Of a stretch of 64,000 bases of DNA, positions 1 through 10,878 are shown one piece after another (within the stretch, counting starts at the first letter, position 1; every line of letters begins with the position of its first letter). A program made the position numbers and the translations under genes. The notes beneath the pieces were generated by a model, which was given only the letters and a program-made list of their open reading frames with translations, had not been told where the DNA came from and ran no database searches. The DNA comes from Stomorhina lunata (Eukaryota > Arthropoda > Insecta > Diptera > Rhiniidae), in the NCBI GenBank assembly GCA_933228675.1, contig OW121743.1:108061468-108125467 (forward strand), written 5' to 3'.

Positions 1-725
1 TAGTAAGTATTGTAAGTTTTTATACCCTTATGTAACGCATAGAAATATTTGTCGTAGACCCACCTTTTAGTATACCAATAGGCTTAGAATCACTTTCTGA
101 GTCGATTTAGCGATGTCCGTCCGTCTGGCTGGCTGGCTGGACCCCCATGTAAACCTTGTAATCAAACTACAGGTCGCAATTCTAAAGATAATTTGCTGAA
201 ATTTGGCACAGATAATTTTTTTGATACAAGGACCATGGCTATTGAAATCGTCAAAATCGGTCCATTATCTATTTATGGTAACTCCCATAGGTCCCACTTC
301 CCGGAATTGATATATTGGCCACAAATATCAATATTTTTTTATGAAATTTAAAACAAACTCTGCTTATATAAATTAAAATCACTGTACCAAATTTCATTGA
401 AATAGGTGCACATTTGACCTTAGCTCCCATACAAACTTTTCTTTAAAATCGCACTAAATGAGACAAAAATCACTAAAATGCTCGTAAGTCTAAATATATG
501 AGAATTTCAAGTTTATTTTTTGCCAAATTTCGAGATAATCGGTCCACATTTGACCCTAGCTCTCATATAAGTCCAAATGACGGAAACAGCTTAAATATAT
601 AAGTTTTGAGAAAATGTTTGTTTGATGGCAAAATTTAGCAAATATTTGCCTTTATATAGGAAAAAAAACACCTTTGACCTTAGTGGTGAAGGGCTTGACC
701 GACCATAGCAGTTTCTTATTGTTTT
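1..725 (+). mobile_element. DINE-1/Helentron-like element, family A, copy 1 (left edge degraded)
   Basis: It matches copies at 13754-14492, 40069-40742 and 48181-48911 over nearly its whole length. It has the GTCC/GTCTGGCTGG short tandem block near 112-140, the sentence-like core (GGTCCCACTTCCCGGAATTG near 290-310) and the distal end GTGGTGAAGGGCTTGACCGACC, then T-rich sequence. The proximal ATACCCTTCACCA arm seen in other copies is lost or lies outside the window. A (GTCY)n block, sub-terminal inverted repeats and a short end hairpin without target duplication are the known hallmarks of DINE-1 Helentrons. The assignment to that class is inference. No open reading frame is present. Confidence 0.6.
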
Positions 726-1069
726 TTTTTTTTTATTTTTTTATATACCAAAGGTTTTTGTACTTAAAAATATTCCATACAAAAACTATGGCCTTTTCTT
801 ACAATTTATAGTAAAAAAAATATTTTCTTAATTTTCTACAATATTACAATATTTTAAAATATAAAAATAGAAAATTAAAATAAAAAAAAAAATAGGTAAT
901 TTCTTGAATATCTTCGCACTACCTGCGATTTGAACTCGACAATTTTGGCCAAAATGTTATTTTTGGGTCATTAATTGGACAAATGCTTGGTAAATTTTTT
1001 TGTTCAATTGTGATTAATAAATGAGTATTTATCAGTATAGGAAGAATTTAATGAAGAAATTTGATAGTT
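726..1069. other. AT-rich spacer, nothing recognised
   Basis: Homopolymer-rich sequence with runs of T near 720-745 and A near 880-895. I see no gene, RNA or element end in it. Confidence 0.6.
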
Positions 1070-1073
1070 TTAA

Positions 1074-2717
1074 CCCTTTCTTCCCCAGGTCAAGGGTCAA
1101 AATTTTATTTTTTAGTTTTAAATGATGAAATAACATAATTTTATTAAAAAAAATATTTAAAAGGAAACATTTAATACCAACATTATGTTATTTATTGAAA
1201 ACTTTAATTTTAACCTTAAACAGACTTGGGGACTAAATGACCCAACATTTTTTTGTTAGAACTTAGAATCCATTTCTTTTAAGGTTTCAAATTTATATTT
1301 TTAGTAAATTAATTCTTTTTATGAGTTTTATTTGAAATTCGCAAATAAATTCTTAAATGTTCGTGATTTAGAATGAAAAACTAAAAATCCAAATGTTGAA
1401 CACTGATTGGACCCATAGGAAAAACTACTTTTTCTAATATGCTTACCATATTAAAGCTGAGATGTTCATCATTCCAGATGTGGTGGCCTTTTTTTATCCG
1501 GTCGGTTTACATCAAATGAAACGCCGTTAAATGTACAGTATTTTTACAATTTTTTAGAAAATTTTATTTTTTTGAAATAGGTTTGGAAAAAGGATCGTAA
1601 AAGTTGTATTTTGGATTGGAATATAATTACCTTACACATGTTTAATATTAATAAAACGACGTAAAAATATTTACAATGCAGAGAAAAACACTGTGAAAAA
1701 AATGATATAAAATATGGCAAATTTCAATTTTTTTTCGAAAAATTATTAAATTCAATGGACTTGGAAAAATATGTAAAACAAGATAACATTTCGTTTAACA
1801 TCTAAGGATATATTTTGAGATATTGTCTTCATAGAGCATATAGAATAGTAAGAATAAAACACCGCTTTATGAGTTATGCCCTTTTTTAAAAATGTCTATT
1901 TTTGAATTTTTTTTAATGATCTTGCTAAAGTGTATGGTATTAAGATGCATTCAAACATGGAGTCCCTTCAGGAAATAATTATGAGACGCAGCCTAGAATA
2001 TACTCGTAAAAGATAACAGAAACAATTTTAGCAGAATTGATGATACAACTTTTTGTTTCGTTTGAACTACTAGTAACGTTAAATAGGGAAGCAACAAAAT
2101 CAAACAATACCTTTCGCGACTATATATTAGAAAATAAAGAAGCGGAAGAAAAATTTCGTTGATAACTATAATTTTTCTATTTTTTTTGTTCCTTTTTTAT
2201 ATTACTATATGATATGTAAATAAAACTCAGTAGTTACATAAAACAAATAGCAGCGCCATCTAGCGATCTTTACAAATATATACCTACTTTAATCCTTTAT
2301 GGGCATACGGGTTTGGTCATATGGGTTTGCCCGAAATTTGGTCAAAAAAACTCTAGAAATAATTTTTACATAAAAAGATTTGGTTTAATTCAGCATATCA
2401 TGGCAACATTGGAAATATGAAAAATCCAATGTATGTATGTAATATTTCCACTTGTAATACGAAATCCTCAAATTAAATAAAAAATTTCTATGTTTATACA
2501 AGAAAAATGTATTATGGGGATTTTTGGAAATTATACTGATCCCTTGCGGGAAAAATATCCGGATTTTTTAAAATTTTATTTTATATTTTTCTAACTGAGC
2601 TAAAGTCTATTCATGCTGTAAATTTCATTGCTGTAAATTTATTCCTTCTAGTTATTTCCAATTTCACTATGGGCTCAAATCACTGTGTGTTGTCTTTTTA
2701 CCCTGGGAAAGAAAGGG
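1074..2717. mobile_element. piggyBac-like non-autonomous element with TTAA target duplication
   Basis: TTAA at 1070-1073 and 2718-2721 flank inverted ends: CCCTTTCTTCCCCAGG going inward from 1074 and CCCTTTCTTTCCCAGG going inward from 2717 on the other strand, one mismatch in 16. A TTAA target and ends starting CCC are the piggyBac superfamily signature. The 1644-bp interior has no open frame of useful length, so this copy cannot encode a transposase. Around 1208-1243 it holds a stretch resembling 40031-40067 (see there). Confidence 0.72.
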
Positions 2718-2721
2718 TTAA

Positions 2722-3074
2722 TCTCATACATTCTCCATAGACTTGGCAATAATATGAAATAACAGTTTTGTTAAATTTTGACATTAGTAATATTCACCTC
2801 AAATTACTTGTGTCCAAAAAATTACATTTTCGCGAAATTCGGCGAATTCAAGTACGGCAAAGCTGACCAAGATATCGACCTTAAATTTTTGGTTTTTATT
2901 TTACATTTATTTGTTTTATGCCACCTATAAAAAAATTATAAATTTGTAATATAAGTTGAAAAAAAAATTTATAAAAGAAAAATATATTTAAGCCATTTGA
3001 CCTCAGGGATAAAAGGTATCACATTGTCGAACTATAATTCTTTCATACTTGCTAATTTTATTTTTTTGCGATTA
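2722..3074. other. AT-rich spacer between two TTAA-flanked elements
   Basis: No coding or RNA signal. Lies between the right TTAA of one element and the left TTAA of the next. Confidence 0.5.
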
Positions 3075-4255
3075 TTAACCCTTATGTGTATACCAAGGTA
3101 CCCCGGTACCTTTAGCACATTCATCTTAACTCTTTTAATGAAAGCAGATGATTCACAAACCTCAAACTTCTTGATAACTCCTAACTATTGAAATAGTTTA
3201 AATTATTATTATTTTAAGCTAAAAAATTATATTGTATAGGCGCTGTGGTCCAATTTATATCTTGTATACGTAACCGTACGGCAATGTACCCGGGTACCTT
3301 CATAAATTTTATAGTAAAATTTTATTGAAAGATAACTAAAGCAAAATAAAACAAAGTAGTTATAAATATTTTATTTTTGAATATTTATTATACGTAGTTT
3401 ACAATTTTTTTTTCAATTTTATACTTGACCCTGGTTATAAATGGGTTAGTGACACCCAATTTTAACCAATTTTCTAATATATATTTCTATCCATTGAGAC
3501 TACCATAATTTCAGTTCTGCTCATAAAAAGTGCTAGTATATATCAATTTAAATGCTTCTTTTATAACTTTGGTGAAAATTTAAGATTTTGTTGGAATCCC
3601 TTGATTTTAAGTCGCAGGTACGACTGAGCCTTTAATAATATTACTCCAGTTCTTTCTTAGTGGTAATTTGCAAGGGGTTCTAACTATATCTGAAACTTTT
3701 TGTACTTTTTTGAAATCTGTTGGACAATTTATTTAAAAGAACCAAACAATGAGTTTTTAAAACGGTATGAAAAAAATATTTTTTTTTCTTCCTGTGCAAA
3801 AGTGATATAATGTTAGTCCATTGTATAAAAAATGAGTATTTAAATATCCTAAGGCCATAAATAAGTAAAACTAGTCAAACTTTTAATAATTTTTTAAAAT
3901 AATAATTTTTTTATTGCATATGCTCAGGAGAGTCTTCAAGGACATATGCTTTTTTAGAAAACCCTTGATAATGAGGAAAGTCTTCAACTGATTTTATGGT
4001 TATATATCATGTATTTGGATAATTGGAGTTAAATGTAACAGAATTGGGAGCTACATCTTCCTGTAGTACGAAACTTAATTTACTTAATACTAAGGTATTG
4101 TATACATATATATTCGCCTTGACTTGAATCCTTACAACCGTAACATTGAATTCGCCCTGAGATTTACCATTTACTATAAATGAACGTGCATTAAAATTCT
4201 CAGAGTTATTTTCCGAGATCACGCATTTATTTTCTTCAAAAATGTTTGTTTACAA

Positions 4256-4530
4256 CATTTTTTTCCGGCGACATGAAATAACCCCCAATGAAATAACGCC
4301 CAATTACGAAAATGAAATAAACCCCAATTATATAAGTAGCAAAAAAGTAATAACTCCTAGGAAATAAAATATGAAAAAACACCCAATTTTTGGCGAAATA
4401 ATGCCTAATTTTAACGAAATAACACCCAATTTCAAAAATCACTTAAAAAATTTTTACTAAAATTAAGTGGGAATAAGAAATAAACCCCAATGAAATAATC
4501 CCCAAAAAAATTAAATAAGACCCAAAAATA
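4256..4530 (+). repeat. Degenerate GAAATAACCCC tandem repeat, left block
   Basis: About ten degenerate units built on GAAATAAMCCCCAAT, strongest at 4272-4335. The first ~65 bases are the inverted counterpart of 8565-8632 on the other strand, beginning at the shared sequence GCGACATGAAATAACCCCC. The block behaves like the sub-terminal repeats of a fold-back type element. Confidence 0.6.
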
Positions 4531-4563
4531 TTATTTTTTTAGTTTTATTTTTTAAAAATTAAT

Positions 4564-4840
4564 TTTACAAAAATGCTTGCATTCTTTGGCGACATACAGG
4601 GCCAGTCAATGCTTCATCATTAGGAACGAAATTTGTAGCAGTTTTAAAATGCATGTACTGCAAACCTTAAAGTGTTTGCAAGGCAAAAGCAAGATGTTAG
4701 CACCCTCAGTTTTGTTCTTCTTAAGGAGTCCCTCCCTCTTTCTTATCTTCTTCCAAAAATTCTATATCTTCGAACATGTCCTCGCCAGTTTTCATTTGAA
4801 TACAAGTTTTGTTTGTAGGGAACATCATTCTGTTAAAAAA
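4564..4840 (-). pseudogene. Relic of a C-terminal RING-finger coding sequence
   Basis: On the minus strand one frame reads ..GANILLLPCKHFKVCSTC.. and, after a frameshift near 4640, the next frame reads ..NFVPNDEALTGPVCRQRMQ.. followed by a stop at about 4564. This is the second half of a RING zinc finger: PC-x-H, C-x2-C and a final (C)PVC, where the first Cys of the last pair is now Gly. The first C-x2-C pair expected just upstream is not visible. An acidic lead (..EDIEFLEED..) lies further upstream in another frame. RING fingers of this form act as E3 ubiquitin ligase domains in living proteins; this copy is clearly dead. It lies inside a transposon composite, so it may be a transposon-carried domain or captured host sequence. 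The plus-strand 99-codon frame over the same bases is its shadow. Confidence 0.5.
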
Positions 4841-4855
4841 TGGGAAAAGCGCCGC

Positions 4856-4951
4856 GGCGAAAATTTAGTTTTGTAAAAAACTGTTTTTTGTAAAAAAATA
4901 GCGCGTAAAACAGTTTTCACAGCCATTTTTTTACAAAACTAAATTTTCGCC
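4856..4951. repeat. Inverted repeat with perfect 25-bp stem
   Basis: 4856-4880 is the exact reverse complement of 4927-4951. Outside it GC-rich arms GCGCCG / CGGCGCC extend the pairing with a mismatch, and inside it AAAACTGTTTT and AAAACAGTTTT (4877-4917) can pair again. It lies just upstream of the RING relic on that relic's strand. It could be a small fold-back insertion; no target duplication is evident. Confidence 0.75.
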
Positions 4952-5127
4952 TTCGGCGCCGTTTGTTCTATACATCAATTAAGGTTTATTCACTCGAGGA
5001 GGCTTAAATTATTCATATAGTGTTTTTGGCTTCCATGATTGTGTTCGTATCGACGTATTTCGATAAAATATTTTTTTTGACAAATATAAAATGTTATAAA
5101 TTGATTTTTTTGTGTATACTATAAATA

Positions 5128-5858
5128 CACTGAGGAAATTATTACAGTAACTGATTGTATGTTGTTTAGGAAATTTTCGGTTATGTTGTTTTCAAATGAA
5201 TATTCATTTAAATTTACATGAAAATTGATTTTTAACATATTTATACATTTGTTTAAAAAAACAATTTACAAAAAAATACTGAAAATCCGTAACATTTGAA
5301 AATATCAGTTGTTTAGTTTTTATATATTTCTTCAATTATTGTATCAAATATAATTCGTATTTGTTTAATTATTGGTTTTCCTTAAGTATCTTGGGTTTGC
5401 TTACTGAAGAAATTTTTTATAATACTGGCCGCCTATCATGGGGTATGGCCTAAGCAAACAACAAACTTTGTTTTGTCTGTTGGGTTTTTTGATGCCTTAA
5501 AGGATATAACCTTTTTATGGTTTCGTCTTTTATATTACGTTAATTACAAAAACAAATGAAAATTGTCCGTTCTACGGAAATTTTACGTAGTTTTTTACCA
5601 TTCAATTTTTTAAAAATAAATGAAAATTTCCGTTTTTTATACTAAAAATGTAGTTTAAATTTTTGTCAGTAATTTTTTTGAAAACAACTGAATATTCCGT
5701 TTTTAAAACTGAAAATGTAGTTTGAATATTTGTCAGTTAAATTTAAATGAAATATTTATTGAATTTGAATGAAAAATCAGTTGACCGGTTTTTAAATGAA
5801 TATTCATTCATTTCAAATTACATTTTAAGTTAATTTTACTTACATAATATTCTGAGTG
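5128..5858 (+). mobile_element. TA-flanked MITE, copy 1 (uninterrupted)
   Basis: TA at 5126-5127 and 5859-5860 flank ends CACTGAGGAAATTATTACAG and, inward on the other strand, CACTCAGAATATTATGTAAG. The same 731-bp sequence occurs inverted at 8874-11165, so both boundaries are supported by two independent copies. This copy is the empty-site reference for two insertions found in the other. No coding capacity. TA duplication suggests mobilisation by a Tc1/mariner-like or related transposase. Confidence 0.8.
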
Positions 5859-5960
5859 TATGGCTACCACTAATAATTTCGAATTTCATTCCCGATTTTT
5901 AATTGATCTTTACTACTCAATAGTCAATAACAGAGTAAGCAAAATATTTTGATTAACATA

Positions 5961-8135
5961 AACAAGTAAGAGTGGTATATTCGGCTTTGCCGAATCTTGG
6001 ATACCCTTCACCAATGGTGTTGCAAAAGTACTTAATGCAATTCCTAGCAAAATTTGGTTATACTGGTATTATATGCAAAGAGTCTTTAAAATTAAGAGTC
6101 GGAAAAAGAAAAGCTTTTCGGTGGCCTCATCGTCTAGAATAGTTATGCACCCAAAGGTTAGGTTGGGCAGGTGGCTGACGTCTAGGGAAGCTTCACTTGG
6201 GTTCTGAAGTGGTCCCTTTGTGGAAGATAATGATTACTAGACTACAAGTAGAGAATGCATATTTAAACCAGTTAGTAGCTTCGAAATAAAATAGACACAT
6301 ACTTTACGAACATTTAATAAAGTTCGATAGACCAGATAAACCATGCAGAAAAGATGCTTCAAAATGTAGATGCCCTTACATTTGCAATAGCACATCGATT
6401 TGATGAAGTTGAAGTATTCTGGCATGCAACCCAAAAACACAGTGCCCAGTGAGGGAATTATCCAACTAGTAAAAGTTGTTGATTAGTTATGTTAAACTCT
6501 GAAGTTAGCGGACTGATTTAGGTCAAAGCTTTAACAATGATAAGCCTTAAAATTATAGGGTATACACTCTTAGTTTTAGATACATACGTGAAATATATAG
6601 CTTTTGAATGGATGGATATCAGCTTTGTCGGAAAAGTTATTTAAGATTTATTTATTAATCTGAAGTTAGTTAATTAATTAAAATGAACACTTCATCAATA
6701 ATATTTGGGATGTATTGTTCTTTCGATCTGTCCGATGGATGTTTGGAAAGTTTTGCCTTAGTTCCTTGTGCAATTTTAATGTGATTTAATTTATCAGCAT
6801 TAAATCGATTCCCGGTCGGGGTTATATGGGAGATTTCACTAAATGTGAATAGAGCTCGCCCATTTTCAATATCGAACTTTTCAAGAGATCAGAAATACTT
6901 TTGTCAAATGTTGTCCCTCTCGAAAGTTTATTTTAGGCGCTATCGCCCTGAATATCAATATTGTACAACGTCTTTATACTAAATGTCATCATCGTATCTT
7001 AGGCGAAGTTATACAAGAAGTTATCAATTGTCAAACGTGAACGGATTTCTCCCAATTGCAATTAAAAATTTTAAATTTTCGTTGATATGTGAGATACTTA
7101 CAAACATATGTAGGTTTTGAACGGATATCATGTAGTCAGCTGCATTTTTGTACTTCCTAGGAAGATTACCTATAATTTGATATATAATACATTCTCAAAT
7201 GTTATCATAATGCTCAAAAGTCAGACACAAAATGAAGATTAATGCAGAGTGTCTGTCTGATAAAATCAGATTTGTGGAGCTCCTGGATTTTACACAAAAT
7301 TTTAGGAATTTTATCATTGTCGATCAAAACACCATCGCTTAAACGCTAAATTATATCTACCACAAATTACCGAATGCATCAGGATTTAGGTAATCCCCTG
7401 CGAAGGACTCTATTAAATTTCATCAAAATAAACACCTGAGATATCGACAAAACAGGAGCTCCAAAAACTTGACTACAACAGAAAAAATTACAGACAGGTA
7501 GACGGACAGACAAAAGAACAGACGGACGGACGGACAAACAAACAAACAGACGGACAGACAGACAAACAGACGGACGGACGGAGGTCGCGAAATCGATTCT
7601 CCTGCTGATTCTGAGTTGATCGGTACAATTTGAATGGTATTAGTAATCAGATTTGTGCAGTATAGATTTTAGAAAATCCTCACACAAAGAACGATGTCAA
7701 ATTTCATCACAATCGGTCCATAAACACCTGAGATATCGCTGAAACAATACTTACAAAATGTAAACAAAATTTCTTAGACACGTACTTTGGGCAAGTGTTA
7801 TGGCGATATCTCAATTGTTTATTATTTTGATTTGTTTACCGATTTTGATAAAATTTTACAGAGTGCTTTGGGAAACTATTTCCTATAATCTGATATATAA
7901 CATATTATCACACGTACACTAGGAGTATCTTTTTTCTCTTGTTATTTAAAAGTGTGTTTCAATCAAAAATTTTAAAATTTTCGTCTAATTTTTGGTACTT
8001 TTTCGATATTTTCGGTGTTTATAAACCGATTTTAATGAAATTTAATAGCGTTCATTGCGGGAGAATTTCCTAAAATCTGATATATAATTAATGTAAGTCC
8101 ATCCTCCAGGGGCTTCAGAAACATGATTTCAATAG

Positions 8136-8167
<32 letters not shown>

Positions 8168-8300
8168 CGTAATCGATTCTCCTCCCGATTCTGTGTCGAT
8201 CGGTATAATTTTTATGGGGTCTACGATCACTAATAAAAAAATTACAAACGGAATCACAAACTTATAATACCCTTTCACCTATTGGTGAAGGGTATAAAAA
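5961..8300 (-). mobile_element. DINE-1/Helentron-like element, family B, long copy
   Basis: One end is AACAAGTAAGAGTGG followed by a hairpin (TTCGGCTTTGCCGAA) and ATACCCTTCACCAATGG; the other is CCTATTGGTGAAGGGTATAAAA. The ATACCCTTCACCA / TGGTGAAGGGTAT pair is a sub-terminal inverted repeat with the hairpin outside it, as known for DINE-1. Two (GACR)n blocks, the RYC reverse of the GTCY microsatellite, are at 7496-7578 and 8132-8167. CTGATATATAAT-type motifs near 7178, 7898 and 8078 mark an internal ~300-700-bp repetition. At 2.3 kb it is longer than usual non-autonomous DINE copies. No transposase frame seen; the sequence at 6120-6230 is GC-richer and may be a further small insertion. Confidence 0.6.
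7496..7578. repeat. GACR microsatellite
   Basis: Runs of GACAGACGGACGGAC-type tetranucleotides with interspersed AACA units; a second shorter block (GACA/GACG) is at 8132-8167. Both belong to the surrounding DINE-like element. Confidence 0.85.
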
Positions 8301-8374
8301 TACTACAATACATCAAAAATTCTTCCTAAAAGATTTTAAGAATGTTTAGAATTCAGAAAAATCTTTAAAACACC

Positions 8375-8636
8375 ATTTTTATGTAAATGAAATAAACCCC
8401 AAGAAACAGAAATAAAGCCCAAATTAAATTTACATGAAATAAATCCCAAATAAAAATTTTTTTTTTTCTGGAATAGCTTCATAACGAAATAAATCAAAAT
8501 TTTAAAGTAAAATAAAGTCCAATAAACGTGAAATTATCTCCAATTTTCATTTTTCAATTTTTATTGGGGTTTATTTCATTTTCGTTATTGGGTGTTATTT
8601 CATTGGGGGTTATTTCATGTCGCAAATTTTTCCATA
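8375..8636. repeat. GAAATAACCCC repeat, right block, switching orientation
   Basis: Units run forward (GAAATAAACCCC) at about 8385-8545 and flip to the reverse orientation at 8560-8632, where they mirror 4265-4335. The flip creates a local inverted repeat as well as the long-range one. Confidence 0.6.
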
Positions 8637-9262
8637 TAGGTACCCGGGTACCTTGCCATGCCATACACATAAGGGTTAAACATCCAATGGCATAGATTTA
8701 ACAAATTGTCATCTTTTTTGAAACTACTGTACTTCATATTTATTTACATTTATTCACATATTGCTCATTTGCATAAATAACGGCATAACTCAAATTTGCT
8801 TGAAATTTCATTTCGTACAATAACTATAGCTATTATATGCTACGATATTAATGTATGTAACAGCAATTGACTACACTCAGAATATTATGTAAGTAAAATT
8901 AACTTAAAATGTAATTTGAAATGAATGAATATTCATTTAAAAACCGGTCAACTGATTTTTCATTCAAATTCAATAAATATTTCATTTAAATTTAACTGAC
9001 AAATATTTAAACTACCCAGTAAAACTTTTCATTACCAAATAATGAGTTAAACAGTTGAACTATTGAACACGAACTACTTTCTCATTCGCTGTTTAAGTCA
9101 TTACATTAACATGGGGATGTCATTGGAGGCAAGTACTTACCAATTGGAGAAAAGTAATGACTTGGGTAAGCAATTTGAAAGCAACAACAACAACAGCAAC
9201 AACTCTTTTGTTGTTGTTTTATTAAAAACATACATTTTTAAACGAAATACAAAATTTTTTTT

Positions 9263-9335
9263 ATGATCCCATGGGCGCTCGAACCCAGACCCTCCGACTG
9301 CTAGGCAGAGACTCTTCCACTGAGCTACTTCATAT
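9263..9335 (-). pseudogene. tRNA-like sequence (possibly tRNA-Ala derived)
   Basis: On the minus strand an A box TAGCTCAGTGGAAGAG (9312-9327) is followed by a B box GGTTCGAGCGCC (9273-9284) at tRNA spacing. The anticodon loop can be drawn as CTAGCAG, anticodon AGC, with four of five stem pairs. The acceptor arms do not pair and the T-stem is off, so it is a relic or a SINE-type head, not a working tRNA gene. It lies inside the TA-flanked element. Confidence 0.6.
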
Positions 9336-10152
9336 GTTGAAAACTTAGCAGCCTATAATTAATATAAACAATTTTTATTTTTAGATCCAAAATCATGTGA
9401 AAATAACTTTGTTTTTCCCTGCTTTTTTTGCTTTGTTGTAATTTTTGGAAAAATATTTTTATACGATTTTTTGTAATTATTTTAAAACTTTTTTAAAATT
9501 ATTTTAAAACTTAAACAATTTAAATCTTCTTTTTTGTATAAGTTTTTACATAAGATTGACTCTTACTTACTTAAATGTTACAACCTGTTAAGGTCAAAGT
9601 CCGGGCATATTTTAGAATTCCATGGATTTTGATCTTGTGAGAATATTCTCCAATTTTATAGGCCAAGTTTTGAAAAATATTCCTCTACTTTGTCTTTCTA
9701 TCGAAGTTTCGGACATCCTCCTCTAATATTAGGTAGTGGGACATTTCAATTCTAATTTTATCCTCTTCATTGTATTTTTTGTCAAGAGAGGGTTACTAGC
9801 CCGTAATCCTAACCCATTTTTATCGATCTTATGGGACAACTCTTGGAACATGTTAACTCACAATATTAATGGGTGTTAAACTAGATCCCCGGGTGATACC
9901 ATAAGGAGGTGTGTGTCCACAGTTGAGATGAAGGATGACCCAGATAAGTTGGGCTTACCAAGTTAAGACCAATTAGAATCGTGTTTGGTATTCAACATCC
10001 CCTACATAATCAAAATTGACTCATGATGGTATTTTTTCATTAACGTGAGTTAGTTTTACAAATTTTTTTTACAGAAGATAATATTTAAGTTCTTAAAATT
10101 CAAAAATCATTTAAAAAGACTCTTTTAATAAAAAAAAAACTAAAAAAAATGT

Positions 10153-10183
10153 TTGCCCTTGGTGGGATTTGAACCGGGGCCAT
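10153..10183 (-). other. tRNA T-arm-like box (pol III B box)
   Basis: Minus strand reads CCCCGGTTCAAATCCCACC at 10161-10179, a good T-arm with the GGTTCAAATCC B-box core. No A box is visible upstream on that strand, so only a tRNA 3' half remains. It sits near the right end of the same TA-flanked element. Confidence 0.5.
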
Positions 10184-10615
10184 TCAGTTTAAATTACCAT
10201 CTTAATTACAAGTAAGTACTTCTGTAATAACTTATTATTTATTCGGATGGTATGTTGTAGTCGTTACAAGGTAACCAGTTATCAGAGTACTTGCCATTAC
10301 CAAAGTTTTGCTGGGTACATTTTCAGTTTTAAAAACGGAATATTCAGTTGTTTTCAAAAAAATTACTAACAAAAATTTAAACTACATTTTTAGTATAAAA
10401 AACGGAAATTTTCATTTATTTTTAAAAAATTGAATGGTAAAAAACTACGTAAAATTTCCGTAGAACGGACAATTTTCATTTGTTTTTGTAATTAACGTAA
10501 TATAAAAGACGAAACCATAAAAAGGTTATATCCTTTAAGGCATCAAAAAACCAAACAGACAAAACAAAGTTTGTTGTTTGCTTAGGCCATACCCCATGAT
10601 AGGCGGCCAGTATTA

Positions 10616-10878
10616 AGGTACAGGGCCAATACATGCGGCATGCGGCTGCGGGCGGTCGTAGTATTGCCAGTACATAAAATATGCGCTTGCTTACAAAAAT
10701 GTTCATATAAAAAATATTTGAGTAGGATATAATTAAATCTGGCAGCACTGAAAAAATCTGCCGCGCGGAAAAGTAGAACAAAGTTCTACTTTTTTCCATT
10801 GCCGCTTGAAATTTGACAAATCAAAAAACAGCTGATTGCCGCCCGCAGCCGCTTGCCGCGTGCATTCGCCTTTTACCT
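10616..10878. mobile_element. 263-bp PIF/Harbinger-like MITE with TTA duplication
   Basis: TTA at 10613-10615 and 10879-10881 flank inverted ends of about 41 bp that begin AGGTA and share GCGGCTGCGGGCGG. Copy 1 of the host MITE has a single TTA at this point, confirming the insertion. A 3-bp TWA/TTA target is typical of PIF/Harbinger elements. It is strikingly GC-rich at its ends compared with its surroundings, and an AAAAGTAGAAC..GTTCTACTTTT inverted repeat lies inside. Confidence 0.78.

Larger units (their letters stand above)
3079..8675. mobile_element. Second TTAA-flanked, piggyBac-like composite element
   Basis: TTAA at 3075-3078 and 8676-8679 flank identical 13-bp inverted ends CCCTTATGTGTAT. 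Just inside, both ends carry a near-palindromic GGTACCCSGGTACC motif (3097-3110 and 8640-8653); another lies near 3287-3299. The 5.6-kb span is a composite: it contains inverted GAAATAACCCC repeat blocks, a RING relic, a MITE at 5128-5858 and a DINE-like element at 5961-8300. No piggyBac transposase frame was found. The pairing of these two ends as one element is the simplest reading, but ends of two different copies could also give this pattern. Confidence 0.5.
9015..10315. mobile_element. TA-flanked 1.3-kb element with CCCAGYAAAAC ends
   Basis: Ends CCCAGTAAAACTTTTC (left) and CCCAGCAAAACTTTGG (right, other strand); TA at 9013-9014 and 10316-10317. The uninterrupted MITE copy shows the original site with a single TA, which proves the insertion and its limits. 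The 1301-bp interior has no long open frame but holds a tRNA-like body (9263-9335) and an isolated T-arm-like box (10161-10180). A TA duplication fits Tc1/mariner-type integration; the superfamily is otherwise unassigned. Confidence 0.82.

Noticed and set aside
4577..4876. Plus-strand 99-codon frame
   Set aside because: It is antisense to the RING relic and has no motif of its own.
9263..9335. Functional tRNA-Ala gene
   Set aside because: The acceptor stem does not pair and the T-stem is shifted, although A and B boxes are good.
10476..10799. 107-codon minus-strand frame
   Set aside because: It crosses the boundary of a nested MITE insertion, so it cannot be an ancestral gene, and it has no recognised domain.
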